The position numbers and the translations under genes are program-made. Shown in pieces: positions 63,501-63,888 of a stretch of 64,000 bases of DNA. The notes under the pieces are model-generated. The model did no database searches and was not told where the DNA came from. It saw only the letters and a program-made list of their open reading frames with translations. The stretch lies in NCBI GenBank assembly GCA_037013685.1, contig CM072897.1, forward strand, positions 16,724,643-16,788,642. The letters are read 5' to 3'. This DNA comes from Acridotheres tristis (taxonomy: Eukaryota; Chordata; Aves; Passeriformes; Sturnidae). How positions within the stretch are numbered: position 1 is the stretch's first letter; each line of letters opens with the position of its first letter.

Positions 63501-63888
63501 ATTTTCTGTTTTCTTGTAAGCCATCTCTGAAATGTTTTTTCAGGTTGGAGCAATCCCTGCAAATGCAGCTGATGATGGACAGTGGTCTCAGGGACTTATT
63601 TCTGCTGTGAGTAACTACTTCTCTTGAGAAAACTGGCACCTTCTCTGAAGAAATAATATCCTGTGAGAATACACAGTGACTTTTTTTTTTTTTACTGCCT
63701 TCTAGGCCCGAATGGTGGCAGCTGCAACCAGCAATCTCTGTGAAGCAGCAAATGCCTCAGTTCAAGGCCATGCTAGTGAGGAGAAACTCATCTCATCTGC
63801 CAAACAAGTTGCAGCTTCTACAGCACAGTTGCTTGTGGCTTGCAAAGTGAAGGCTGATCATGACTCTGAGGCCATGAGGAGGCTACAG
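525..63888 (+). CDS. TLN2: Talin-2, spliced coding region, partial at both ends (48 exons)
   Basis: Talin-2 is a large cytoskeletal adaptor at integrin adhesions. Its FERM head binds integrin beta tails and acidic lipids, and its helical-bundle rod binds actin, vinculin, RIAM, KANK and DLC1. Forty-eight exons (each listed separately) join in phase to about 2,195 codons, roughly residues 263-2457 of about 2,540. Anchor residues fall at the expected places when counted from the first exon: KDVAK of integrin site 2 at 2085-2089 and KVK of the actin surface at 2443-2445. Paralogue-specific residues indicate TLN2 rather than TLN1. The 5' end (F0, F1, part of F2) and 3' end (rest of R13, dimerisation helix) lie outside the window. 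All introns are GT-AG. No inactivating change was seen, so this looks like a working gene. Confidence 0.98.
589..2704 (+). other. TLN2: TLN2 intron after W1 (2.1 kb)
   Basis: The intron is non-coding. The stretch 1560-1910 is noticeably richer in G and C than its surroundings and is open on both strands (136 codons on the minus strand), but the peptides resemble no family I know. They are not flanked by a plausible coding context. I see no tRNA, miRNA hairpin or clear transposon end. Confidence 0.7.
2705..2809 (+). CDS. TLN2: TLN2 exon W2: F2 to F3 junction, about residues 284-318
   Basis: The exon is 35 codons, phase 0 at both ends. It reads EHKNCGEMTE, then the F2 helix IEAKVKYVKLARSL, then the first F3 strand GVSFFLVK. 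F2 contacts acidic phospholipid through lysines, and F3 is a PTB-like lobe that binds integrin tails. The acceptor is TTACAG and the donor is GTAACA. The following intron (2810-3145, 336 bp) is unremarkable. Confidence 0.97.
3146..3301 (+). CDS. TLN2: TLN2 exon W3: F3 integrin-binding core, about residues 319-370
   Basis: The exon is 52 codons in phase 0. It carries the F3 features used for integrin activation: KNKLVPR, which contains the leucine that contacts the membrane-proximal integrin helix (Leu325 in talin-1), and KRWAASPKSF, whose Arg-Trp pair (358/359 in talin-1) packs on the integrin NPxY turn. Both are intact. Compared with talin-1 it has WPLTTV in place of WNLTNI. The next intron (3302-4178, 877 bp) is AT-rich and shows nothing else. 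Confidence 0.97.
4179..4280 (+). CDS. TLN2: TLN2 exon W4: end of F3, about residues 371-404
   Basis: The exon is 34 codons in phase 0, beginning DFGEYQESYYSV and ending in the F3 C-terminal helix EQISQLIAGYIDIILKK. That helix forms one wall of the integrin-tail groove. In the family this face is also covered by rod domain R9 in the closed, autoinhibited molecule. The acceptor TTTCTTCAG is strong and the donor is GTACAG. Confidence 0.97.
4281..6985 (+). other. TLN2: TLN2 intron after W4 (2.7 kb)
   Basis: The intron is non-coding and AT-rich over most of its length. Its one distinct segment is the LTR-like block at about 6270-6600, listed separately. The short open frames at 5524-5757 and 6847-7239 match nothing recognised. 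Confidence 0.75.
6270..6600. repeat. Possible diverged bird LTR-type dispersed repeat
   Basis: This block includes the phrases GAGGGGCTTTCAGGTACATT, CCCCAAGGGGCTACACCC, CATATCAGGGGTTAATCC and GGCCTAGAGGGATTGTTTTG. From memory these resemble an LTR-type dispersed repeat common in songbird genomes. The boundaries are approximate and no target-site duplication was found. Nothing in it looks coding. Family and orientation would need a repeat library, so confidence is limited. Confidence 0.4.
6986..7062 (+). CDS. TLN2: TLN2 exon W5: end of F3 and start of linker, about residues 405-430
   Basis: The exon is 77 nt: 25 codons plus two bases (AA). It reads KQSKDRFGLEGDEES and ends SVSPK. The Ser-Pro in SVSPK corresponds to talin-1 Ser425, a reported Cdk5 site in the head-rod linker. 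The split last codon becomes Lys when joined to W6, or Asn if the candidate microexon at 8172-8201 is included. The donor is GTGAGT, a strong match. Confidence 0.96.
7063..8665 (+). other. TLN2: TLN2 intron after W5 (1.6 kb)
   Basis: Apart from the candidate microexon at 8172-8201, this intron shows no gene, RNA hairpin or recognised repeat. It ends in a long T/C tract before the W6 acceptor. Confidence 0.75.
8172..8201 (+). CDS. TLN2: Candidate 30-nt in-frame microexon in the head-rod linker
   Basis: The segment lies between a good acceptor (TTTATTTTTCTCTAG, with a possible branch point GTAAC about 17 nt upstream of the AG) and a perfect GTAAGT donor. It is 30 nt long, so it keeps the frame. 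After the AA of W5 it reads N-PVSGGLPDY and the split last codon makes Leu with W6. The net gain is ten residues between SVSPK and STILQQQ, just before the calpain cleavage site. No stop is created. No SRRM4-type TGC motif is obvious just upstream. Mammalian TLN2 is reported to have tissue-specific splicing within its coding region, so this may be one of those events or may be specific to birds. RNA evidence is lacking here. Confidence 0.5.
8666..8846 (+). CDS. TLN2: TLN2 exon W6: linker with calpain site, about residues 430-490
   Basis: The exon is 181 nt: one base plus 60 codons. It opens STILQQQFNRTGK; the Leu-Gln-Gln motif is the position cut by calpain-2 in talin-1 (between Gln433 and Gln434), which separates head from rod. 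The rest is a low-complexity linker (SGSSGPETFNV, PSPQQQ) ending QMHRGHMPPL at the start of R1. The FNRTG and PETFNV variants are talin-2-like. The exon is GC-rich compared with the flanking introns. Confidence 0.97.
8847..10753 (+). other. TLN2: TLN2 intron after W6 (1.9 kb)
   Basis: The intron starts with AT-rich sequence that includes a short (AT)6 run at 9173-9184. It is then occupied from about 9450 to 10310 by the LTR-like repeat listed separately. The overlapping open frames between 9397 and 10365 are a by-product of that repeat and are not genes. Confidence 0.75.
9450..10310 (+). repeat. Diverged LTR-like repeat, ERV type of birds (likely solo)
   Basis: The segment has a repeating theme of GGGCTGCAGT / CTGCTCCAGC / AACACAGG phrases spaced roughly 50-70 bp apart (for example 9720-9990). 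It finishes with CCACCCCTGCAGCC and CACCCAATACAGAC near 10258-10300. From memory this layout matches an old endogenous-retrovirus LTR common in bird genomes. It has no long viral reading frame beside it, so it is probably a solo and heavily mutated LTR. The ends are approximate and no flanking duplication was identified. Part of it recurs at 31421-31494. Confidence 0.5.
10754..10867 (+). CDS. TLN2: TLN2 exon W7: rod domain R1 start, about residues 491-528
   Basis: The exon is 38 codons in phase 0: TSAQQALMGTINSSMHAV through NLPPLGHDM. This is the first helix of R1, the N-terminal five-helix bundle of the rod. QQAQADLSEVDN is closer to talin-2 than talin-1. The acceptor CTTGCAG and donor GTGAGT are strong. 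The next intron (10868-11487, 620 bp) has nothing recognisable. Confidence 0.97.
11488..11596 (+). CDS. TLN2: TLN2 exon W8: R1, about residues 529-565
   Basis: The exon is 109 nt: 36 codons plus one base. It reads ASRVWVQNKVDESKHEIH and VDAITAGTASVVNLTA, the second and third R1 helices, which are nearly invariant in vertebrate talins. The split Gly codon is completed in W9. The acceptor is CTCTTTAG and the donor is GTAAAT. The following intron (11597-12240, 644 bp) appears empty. Confidence 0.97.
12241..12449 (+). CDS. TLN2: TLN2 exon W9: R1, about residues 565-634
   Basis: The exon is 209 nt: two bases plus 69 codons. It begins DPVDTDYTAVGCAITTISS, continues SKGVKLLAALMDDEIGSGEDLL and ends KAVQPTSGE. 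The MDDE-GSGEDLL stretch is characteristic of talin-2, where talin-1 has LEDEGGSGRPLL. It encodes R1 helices including a vinculin-binding helix region. The next intron is only 143 bp. Confidence 0.98.
12593..12691 (+). CDS. TLN2: TLN2 exon W10: end of R1, start of R2, about residues 635-667
   Basis: The exon is 33 codons in phase 0: PRQTVLTAAGSIGQASGELL through ENETDERFQ. It closes R1 and reaches the R1-R2 boundary. The acceptor is CCCTTCCCAG and the donor is GTAATG. In talin-1 an alternative 51-nt exon has been reported near this boundary. I looked for an equivalent in the next intron (12692-13763, 1.07 kb) and did not find one. That intron carries a TGCATG motif and a small ACATGT-rich patch near 12976-13024. 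Confidence 0.97.
12976..13024. repeat. Short ACATGT/TGTACAT-rich patch in intron
   Basis: The patch is about 48 bp of repeated ACATGT, TGTACAT and ATAAACATG phrases, several of them palindromic, beginning with the RBFOX-type hexamer TGCATG (12980-12985). It could be a degenerate microsatellite. Binding-site meaning is speculative. Confidence 0.4.
13764..13931 (+). CDS. TLN2: TLN2 exon W11: R2, about residues 668-723
   Basis: The exon is 56 codons in phase 0: DVLMSLAKAVANAAAM, VVLKAKNVAQVAEDTVLQ, ending STSQLVACAK. R2 is a four-helix bundle that, with R3, forms the compact region binding RIAM and unfolding early under force. NVAQVAEDTVLQNRV is talin-2-like. The acceptor is ACTTTACCAG and the donor is GTGAGG. 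The next intron is only 118 bp. Confidence 0.98.
14050..14344 (+). CDS. TLN2: TLN2 exon W12: R2 to R3, about residues 724-821
   Basis: This is the longest exon here: 295 nt, 98 codons plus one base. It reads VVSPTISSPVCQEQL, DRSVENCVRACQAATDDSELL, HVRQFASRGEPIGRYDQ and ends ESIFSSMGDA. It covers the rest of R2 and the first R3 helix, with threonines in the R3 core that make this bundle the first to unfold under tension. It is GC-rich in third positions. The next intron (14345-15233, 889 bp) is AT-rich and empty. Confidence 0.98.
15234..15400 (+). CDS. TLN2: TLN2 exon W13: R3, about residues 821-877
   Basis: The exon is 167 nt: two bases plus 55 codons. It reads EMVRQARVLAQATSDLVNAM, EAEIDMENSKKLL and ends ARMVEAAK. 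R3 contains two vinculin-binding helices that become exposed when its threonine belt gives way, and it binds RIAM when folded. The EAEIDMENSKKLL wording is talin-2 type. The following intron (15401-16437, 1.04 kb) shows nothing recognisable. Confidence 0.98.
16438..16566 (+). CDS. TLN2: TLN2 exon W14: R3 to R4, about residues 878-920
   Basis: The exon is 43 codons in phase 0: GAAANPENEDQQQRLREAAE through KKKIVNRLE. NPENEDQQQ is a talin-2 signature (talin-1 has HPDSEEQQQ). It ends R3 and enters R4, the first bundle of actin-binding site 2. The donor GTTGGA departs from the consensus at positions +3 to +6. The next intron (16567-17943, 1.4 kb) is AT-rich with no recognised element. Confidence 0.97.
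17944..18057 (+). CDS. TLN2: TLN2 exon W15: R4, about residues 921-958
   Basis: The exon is 38 codons in phase 0: IAAKQAAAAATQTIAASQNA, AVSNKNTAAHQQLVQSCK. The Ala-rich helix is typical of R4. The first residue is Ile where mammalian talin-2 has Val, and TAAH replaces PAAQ, both conservative. The acceptor TTTTTCTCCAAAG is acceptable. The next intron (18058-19800, 1.7 kb) contains a strong unpaired GTAAGT at 18373, discussed under findings, and nothing else clear. Confidence 0.96.
19801..19914 (+). CDS. TLN2: TLN2 exon W16: R4, about residues 959-996
   Basis: The exon is 38 codons in phase 0: NVADHIPQLVQGVRGSQAQA, EDLSAQLALINSSQNFLQ. These are helices of R4 in actin-binding site 2. It begins with Asn where mammals have Ala. 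Acceptor TTGTCCATTTTAG, donor GTGAAG. The following intron (19915-21211, 1.3 kb) is AT-rich with a T12 tract near 20140 and no gene. Confidence 0.97.
21212..21346 (+). CDS. TLN2: TLN2 exon W17: R4, about residues 997-1041
   Basis: The exon is 45 codons in phase 0: PGSKMVASAKAAVPTVTDQ, AAAMQLSQCAKNLATSLAEL, ending RTASQK. It is the last part of R4. The sequence is near identical to talin-2 elsewhere; VASAK and TVTDQ are mild changes. Acceptor TTTTTGAACAG, donor GTAGGT. The next intron (21347-22271, 925 bp) is GC-richer around 21400-22070 with only chance open frames. Confidence 0.97.
22272..22400 (+). CDS. TLN2: TLN2 exon W18: R5, about residues 1042-1084
   Basis: The exon is 43 codons in phase 0: AHEACGPMEIDSALNTVQTL, KSELQDAKMAAVDGQ, ending LKPLPGET. 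It opens R5, a five-helix bundle. AHEACGPMEIDSALNTVQ matches talin-2 (talin-1 AQEACGPLEMDSALSVVQ). Acceptor TTTTTGAATAG, donor GTAATT. The following intron (22401-23017, 617 bp) is AT-rich and empty. Confidence 0.97.
23018..23120 (+). CDS. TLN2: TLN2 exon W19: R5, about residues 1085-1119
   Basis: The exon is 103 nt: 34 codons plus one base. It reads LEKCTQDLGSTSKAVGSS, MAQLLTCAAQGNEHYT. The split Gly is completed in W20. The acceptor TTTTTTGCAG is strong; the donor GTACTG is modest. A stronger GTAAGT lies 129 nt further on, in frame (see findings). The intron to 24689 (1.6 kb) is otherwise AT-rich and empty. Confidence 0.97.
24690..24898 (+). CDS. TLN2: TLN2 exon W20: R5 into R6, about residues 1119-1188
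   Basis: The exon is 209 nt: two bases plus 69 codons. It reads VAARETAQALKTLAQAARGV, AASTTDPVAAHAMLDSARDV, ending DADSQQRLAQ. This is the bulk of R5. The reading frame and family match fix the start at GAGTTGCT, although the upstream tract (GGTGAAATGTGACCATAG) is a poor pyrimidine tract. Donor GTAAGC. The next intron (24899-25630, 732 bp) shows nothing. Confidence 0.97.
25631..25750 (+). CDS. TLN2: TLN2 exon W21: R5-R6, about residues 1189-1228
   Basis: The exon is 40 codons in phase 0: VAKAVSHSLNNCVNCLPGQK, DVDVALKSIGESSKKLLVDS. It spans the end of R5 and the start of R6, a bundle with a vinculin-binding helix. It is virtually identical to mammalian talin-2. Acceptor GTGTTGTAG, donor GTAAGG. 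The following intron (25751-26603, 853 bp) is AT-rich without features. Confidence 0.98.
26604..26801 (+). CDS. TLN2: TLN2 exon W22: R6, about residues 1229-1294
   Basis: The exon is 66 codons in phase 0: LPPSSKSFQEAQSELNQAAA, DLNQSAGEVVHATRGQSGEL, ending DAGIEMAGQAQ. These are central helices of R6 in actin-binding site 2. RGQSGELAAASGKFSDDFDE is the talin-2 version. Acceptor TCTCTTACAG, donor GTAAGT, both strong. Confidence 0.98.
26802..28835 (+). other. TLN2: TLN2 intron after W22 (2.0 kb)
   Basis: The intron is non-coding. I saw no tRNA, hairpin or repeat. An AG...GTAAGT pair around 27124-27178 spans 55 nt and would shift the frame, so it was not called as an exon. Confidence 0.75.
28836..28975 (+). 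CDS. TLN2: TLN2 exon W23: R6, about residues 1295-1341
   Basis: The exon is 140 nt: 46 codons plus AG. It reads TKEDQIQVIGNLKSISMASS, KLLLAAKSLSVDPGAPNAKN, LLAAAA, with a split Arg completed in W24. It covers the last R6 helices. The GNLKSISMASSKLL region is highly conserved. Acceptor GGCCTTCCAG, donor GTAAGA. Confidence 0.98.
28976..31620 (+). other. TLN2: TLN2 intron after W23 (2.6 kb)
   Basis: The intron contains a back-to-back acceptor/donor (CAG then GTAAGT) at 29061-29069 and an LTR-derived fragment at 31421-31494. A minus-strand open frame of 88 codons (30075-30341) resembles nothing I know. No RNA gene was seen. Confidence 0.75.
31421..31494 (+). repeat. Fragment of the same LTR-like repeat seen at 9450-10310
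   Basis: The phrase TTTGTCACCAGTGCTTTCCC (31441-31460) differs by one base from 10121-10140, and the match continues on both sides (ATGGTTT upstream, GTTTGGCTG downstream). The two are copies of one dispersed repeat in the same orientation. Only about 75 bp is recognisable here. Confidence 0.55.
31621..31714 (+). CDS. TLN2: TLN2 exon W24: start of R7, about residues 1341-1372
   Basis: The exon is 94 nt: one base plus 31 codons. It reads AVTESINQLITLCTQQAPGQ, KECDNALRELE. It links R6 to R7, the bundle that houses the inserted R8 domain. The acceptor TTCTCCCCAG is strong and the donor is GTATTA. The next intron (31715-32827, 1.1 kb) has one weak in-frame 42-nt exon candidate at 32479-32520. 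Confidence 0.97.
32828..32917 (+). CDS. TLN2: TLN2 exon W25: R7, about residues 1373-1402
   Basis: The exon is 30 codons in phase 0: TVKGMLDNPNEPVSDLSYFD, CIEGVMENSK. It encodes the R7 helices preceding the KANK-binding surface. NPNEPVSDLSYFDCIE is the talin-2 sequence (talin-1 NPVQPINDMSYFGCLD). Acceptor ATTATTTCAG, donor GTAATT. The following intron (32918-34036, 1.1 kb) holds nothing recognised. Confidence 0.98.
34037..34159 (+). CDS. TLN2: TLN2 exon W26: R7 entering R8, about residues 1403-1443
   Basis: The exon is 41 codons in phase 0: VLGESMAGISQNAKTGDLLV, FGECVGVASKALCGLTEAAA, Q. The Gly of VLGES matches talin-1 Gly1404, whose side contacts KANK proteins at adhesion rims. LLVFGEC replaces the more usual LPAFGEC or LPEFGD. 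Acceptor TTAATTTCTGAG, donor GTAAGA. The next intron (34160-35017, 858 bp) appears empty. Confidence 0.97.
35018..35161 (+). CDS. TLN2: TLN2 exon W27: R8, about residues 1444-1491
   Basis: The exon is 48 codons in phase 0: AAYLVGISDPNSQAGQQGLV, DPIQFARANQAIQMACQ, ending DPASSPSQ. R8 is a four-helix bundle looped out of R7. It binds LD-motif partners (RIAM, DLC1) and actin, and contains a vinculin site. The following intron is only 184 bp. The 187-codon minus-strand open frame over this exon and the next is a shadow. Confidence 0.98.
35346..35507 (+). CDS. TLN2: TLN2 exon W28: R8, about residues 1492-1545
   Basis: The exon is 54 codons in phase 0: VLSAATIVAKHTSALCNACR, IASSKTANPVAKRHFVQSAK, ending TANLVKTIK. 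It forms the second half of R8. ACRIASSKTANPVAKRH is talin-2 type. Acceptor GCTTTTACAG, donor GTACAA. The next intron (35508-36610, 1.1 kb) has a short imperfect direct repeat at 36330-36384 and nothing else. Confidence 0.98.
36330..36384. repeat. Short imperfect direct repeat in intron
   Basis: Two adjacent copies share the ending CTCATCAGAGAG (36349-36360 and 36373-36384), preceded by similar GACACTTGAG and GACTTGGGAG. It is probably a small local duplication with no sign of function. Confidence 0.5.
36611..36751 (+). CDS. TLN2: TLN2 exon W29: return to R7, about residues 1546-1592
   Basis: The exon is 47 codons in phase 0: ALDGDFSEENRNKCRIATAP, LIEAVENLTAFASNPEFVSI, PAQISTE. It ends R8 and resumes R7. 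NPEFVSIPAQIS is well conserved. Acceptor TTCATTTCCAG, donor GTAAGG. The following intron (36752-37873, 1.1 kb) is without recognised elements. Confidence 0.98.
37874..38055 (+). CDS. TLN2: TLN2 exon W30: R7 end to R9 start, about residues 1593-1653
   Basis: The exon is 182 nt: 60 codons plus AG. It reads GSRAQEPILVSAKTMLESSS, LLIKTARSLAINPKDPPTW, then SVLAGHSHTVSDSIKSL. The Trp and Ser in this stretch correspond to talin-1 Trp1630 and Ser1641 of the KANK-binding face. Donor GTATGT. The next intron (38056-38480, 425 bp) is unremarkable apart from a pyrimidine run ending AAG-GTAAAT at 38284. Confidence 0.98.
38481..38613 (+). CDS. TLN2: TLN2 exon W31: R9, about residues 1653-1697
   Basis: The exon is 133 nt: one base plus 44 codons. 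It reads DKAPGQRECDFSIDGINRCI, RDIEQASLAAVSQSLATRDD, ISVE. It opens R9, the rod bundle that folds back on F3 to keep talin inactive. It is GC-richer than the introns. Acceptor CTGTCTTGCAG, donor GTGAGG. The following intron (38614-40069, 1.5 kb) has no recognised feature. Confidence 0.98.
40070..40171 (+). CDS. TLN2: TLN2 exon W32: R9, about residues 1698-1731
   Basis: The exon is 34 codons in phase 0: ALQEQLTSVVQEIGHLIDPI, ATAARGEAAQLGHK. It is central to R9 and identical to typical talin-2. Acceptor TTTCTTTCTTTTAG is strong and the donor is GTACTC. The next intron (40172-40924, 753 bp) shows only chance open frames. Confidence 0.98.
40925..41095 (+). CDS. TLN2: TLN2 exon W33: R9, about residues 1732-1788
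   Basis: The exon is 57 codons in phase 0: VTQLASYFEPLVSAAVGLAS, KTLNHQQQMTVLDQSKTLAE, SALQILYAAKEGGGNPK. The Glu of TLAES corresponds to talin-1 Glu1770, which forms the salt bridge to F3 in the closed molecule; it is kept. Acceptor GGCTTTCTTAG, donor GTAAGG. The following intron (41096-41686, 591 bp) is empty. Confidence 0.98.
41687..41833 (+). CDS. TLN2: TLN2 exon W34: R9-R10, about residues 1789-1837
   Basis: The exon is 49 codons in phase 0: ASHTHDAITEAAQLMKEAVD, DIMVTLNEAASEVGMVGGMV, DLIAEAMTK. It ends R9 and starts R10. ASHTHD differs from mammalian AQHTHD, and GMVGGMVDLI from GLVGGMVDAI. Acceptor GTTCTCCAG, donor GTGAGC. The next intron (41834-42650, 817 bp) is AT-rich and empty. Confidence 0.97.
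42651..42752 (+). CDS. TLN2: TLN2 exon W35: R10, about residues 1838-1871
   Basis: The exon is 34 codons in phase 0: LDEGTPPDPKGTFVDYQTTV, VKYSKAIAVTAQEM. The phrase FVDYQTTVVKYSKAIAVTAQ is a talin hallmark in R10. Acceptor TCTGTCTTGCAG, donor GTAAGA, both strong. The following intron (42753-44083, 1.3 kb) shows no element. Confidence 0.98.
44084..44203 (+). CDS. TLN2: TLN2 exon W36: R10, about residues 1872-1911
   Basis: The exon is 40 codons in phase 0: MTKSVTNPEELGGLASQMTN, DYGHLALQGRMAAATAEPEE. It belongs to R10. The donor GTCTGC lacks the usual purine at +3 and A at +4, so this is the weakest 5' splice site of the set. The family match leaves little doubt about the boundary. The next intron (44204-45737, 1.5 kb) shows only chance frames. 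Confidence 0.96.
45738..45884 (+). CDS. TLN2: TLN2 exon W37: R10, about residues 1912-1960
   Basis: The exon is 49 codons in phase 0: IGFQIRTRVQELGHGCIFLV, QKAGALQICPTDSYTKKELI, ECARAVTEK. It carries a vinculin-binding-type amphipathic helix. Gly-His-Gly-Cys and ALQICPTDSY match talin-2. Acceptor TGTACCATCTAG, donor GTAAGA. The following intron (45885-46625, 741 bp) is empty. Confidence 0.98.
46626..46792 (+). CDS. TLN2: TLN2 exon W38: R10-R11, about residues 1961-2016
   Basis: The exon is 167 nt: 55 codons plus AG. It reads VSLVLSALQAGNKGTQACIT, AASAVSGIIADLDTTIMFAT, AGTLNAENNESFADH. It enters R11, half of integrin-binding site 2. The IIADLDTTIMFATAGTLN stretch is almost invariant in talins. 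Donor GTCAGT. The next intron (46793-47500, 708 bp) has a G-rich patch at 47035-47055 and no gene. Confidence 0.98.
47501..47684 (+). CDS. TLN2: TLN2 exon W39: R11, about residues 2016-2077
   Basis: The exon is 184 nt: one base plus 61 codons. It reads ENILKTAKALVEDTKLLVSG, AASSQDKLAQAAQSSANTIT, ending LGSDDPETQ. KALVEDTKLLVSGAAS is diagnostic for talin-2 (talin-1 KVLVEDTKVLVQNAAG). Acceptor CTTTTGCTACAG, donor GTGAGA. The following intron (47685-48271, 587 bp) is empty. Confidence 0.98.
48272..48397 (+). CDS. TLN2: TLN2 exon W40: R11 integrin-binding site 2, about residues 2078-2119
   Basis: The exon is 42 codons in phase 0: VVLINAIKDVAKALSDLIGA, TKGAASKPADDPSMYQLKGA, AK. KDVAK places lysines at 2085 and 2089 and DLI at 2093-2095, the residues of integrin-binding site 2 in talin-1, all retained. 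Acceptor ATTTCTTATTTCATAG, donor GTAAAA. The next intron is 283 bp. Confidence 0.98.
48681..48797 (+). CDS. TLN2: TLN2 exon W41: R11-R12, about residues 2120-2158
   Basis: The exon is 39 codons in phase 0: VMVTNVTSLLKTVKAVEDEA, TRGTRALEATIEYIKQELT. The TNVTSLLKTVKAVEDEAT helix joins R11 to R12. Acceptor TCTCTTCTTCAG, donor GTACAC. The following intron (48798-49826, 1.03 kb) has no recognised element. Confidence 0.98.
49827..50012 (+). CDS. TLN2: TLN2 exon W42: R12, about residues 2159-2220
   Basis: The exon is 62 codons in phase 0: VFQSSEVPEKTSSPEESIRM, TKGITMATAKAVAAGNSCRQ, EDVIATANLSRKAVADMLTA, CK. MTKGITMATAKAVAAGNSCR is nearly invariant in talins. VFQSSEVPEKTSSPEES is the talin-2 version. 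Acceptor TTCACCTGTAG, donor GTAAAG. The next intron (50013-51390, 1.4 kb) is AT-rich and empty. Confidence 0.98.
51391..51498 (+). CDS. TLN2: TLN2 exon W43: R12, about residues 2221-2256
   Basis: The exon is 36 codons in phase 0: QASYHPDVSEEVRERALRFG, TECTLGYLELLEHVLL. Talin-2 type ALRFGTECTLGYL. Acceptor TTGCCTCCTCAG, donor GTAAGG. Confidence 0.98.
51499..54752 (+). other. TLN2: TLN2 intron after W43 (3.3 kb)
   Basis: This is the second longest intron here. Between about 51730 and 53340 the base composition is less AT-biased than in other introns, and two plus-strand frames stay open for 115 codons (51731-52078) and 140 codons (52658-53080). The peptides match nothing I recognise. A pyrimidine tract with a 14-nt AG-to-GTAAGA segment at 52635-52648 would break the frame. 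The rest is AT-rich. Confidence 0.7.
54753..54858 (+). CDS. TLN2: TLN2 exon W44: R12, about residues 2257-2292
   Basis: The exon is 106 nt: 35 codons plus one base. It reads ILQKATPELKHQLASFSKRV, ASAVTELIQSAEAMK. It ends R12. KHQLASFSK and IQSAE differ slightly from mammalian KQQLAAFSK and IQAAE. Acceptor TTCTCTTTCTCTAG, donor GTGAGT, both strong. The following 2.2-kb intron holds the minisatellite at 56027-56620. Confidence 0.97.
54859..57028 (+). other. TLN2: TLN2 intron after W44 (2.2 kb)
   Basis: The first half is T-rich with no recognised feature. The second half is dominated by the 26-copy minisatellite at 56027-56620. The long plus-strand frames across 55903-56706 arise only because the repeat unit lacks stops, and they are not genes. 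Confidence 0.8.
56027..56620 (+). repeat. G-rich minisatellite, 26 units of 22-23 bp
   Basis: Twenty-six head-to-tail units follow the form CTG(T/A)CAGGTGTGTGCA plus a G6-G7 tract. Variation is confined to T/A at one site, tract length and an occasional GGGGGGA. Two units carry the rare CAAGGGAG form (near 56179 and 56404), exactly 225 bp apart, which suggests a block of about ten units was duplicated. Each unit contains the E-box CAGGTG and a donor-like CAG-GTGTGT. The G tracts are on the transcribed (sense) strand. Length polymorphism between individuals is likely. Confidence 0.95.
57029..57153 (+). CDS. TLN2: TLN2 exon W45: start of R13, about residues 2292-2333
   Basis: The exon is 125 nt: two bases plus 41 codons. 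It reads TEWVDPEDPTVIAETELLGA, AASIEAAAKKLEQLKPRAKP, K. This is the upstream helix that caps and restrains the R13 actin-binding domain in the I/LWEQ family. It is identical in wording to talin-2. Acceptor CCATTAATTTCAG, donor GTGAGT. Confidence 0.98.
57154..61661 (+). other. TLN2: TLN2 intron after W45 (4.5 kb), host of mir-190a
   Basis: This is the longest intron in the window. It contains the mir-190a precursor at 60054-60138. The remainder is AT-rich, and the open frames around 59865-60221 and 60258-60551 are chance. No promoter of its own for the microRNA was recognised. Confidence 0.8.
60054..60138 (+). ncRNA. MIR190A: mir-190a precursor (intronic microRNA)
   Basis: The 85-nt hairpin is nearly identical to what I recall of vertebrate mir-190a. 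The 5' arm mature miR-190a-5p lies at 60068-60089 with seed GATATGT, and the 3' arm product lies at about 60105-60125. A 15-bp perfect stem (60070-60084 with 60107-60121) continues through GTTG/CAAC (60088-60091 with 60102-60105) to a small loop. The lower stem pairs TGCAGGACTCTG with CAGTGTCCTGC. In mammals mir-190a also sits in a TLN2 intron on the sense strand, so synteny agrees. It is likely processed from the TLN2 primary transcript. Confidence 0.97.
61662..61787 (+). CDS. TLN2: TLN2 exon W46: R13, about residues 2334-2375
   Basis: The exon is 42 codons in phase 0: QADETLDFEEQILEAAKSIA, AATSALVKSASAAQRELVAQ, GK. It begins the five-helix I/LWEQ bundle (actin-binding site 3). ETLDFEEQILEAAKSIAAAT is near universal. 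Acceptor TTTTTTCTTGGTTATAG, donor GTGGGT. The next intron (61788-63543, 1.8 kb) has a poly-T run near 62693-62709 and a cryptic exon candidate at 63137-63195. Confidence 0.98.
63544..63606 (+). CDS. TLN2: TLN2 exon W47: R13, about residues 2376-2396
   Basis: This small exon has 21 codons, phase 0: VGAIPANAADDGQWSQGLIS, A. It encodes the conserved DGQWSQGLISAAR turn and helix start of the I/LWEQ domain. Acceptor TGTTTTTTCAG, donor GTGAGT. The next intron is only 99 bp. Confidence 0.98.
63706..63888 (+). CDS. TLN2: TLN2 exon W48: R13 actin-binding surface, about residues 2397-2457
   Basis: The exon is 61 codons in phase 0: ARMVAAATSNLCEAANASVQ, GHASEEKLISSAKQVAASTA, QLLVACKVKADHDSEAMRRL, Q. 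The KVK triplet falls at 2443-2445, a key actin-contact patch in talin-1, and is intact. ADHD replaces the usual ADQD. Acceptor ACTGCCTTCTAG, donor GTACTT. The intron after it runs off the window; the remaining R13 helix and the dimerisation helix are not included. Confidence 0.98.

Noticed and set aside
525..63888. Assignment to talin-1 instead of talin-2
   Set aside because: Paralogue-diagnostic stretches in W6, W9, W14, W18, W25 and W39 match talin-2, and mir-190a is hosted in TLN2.
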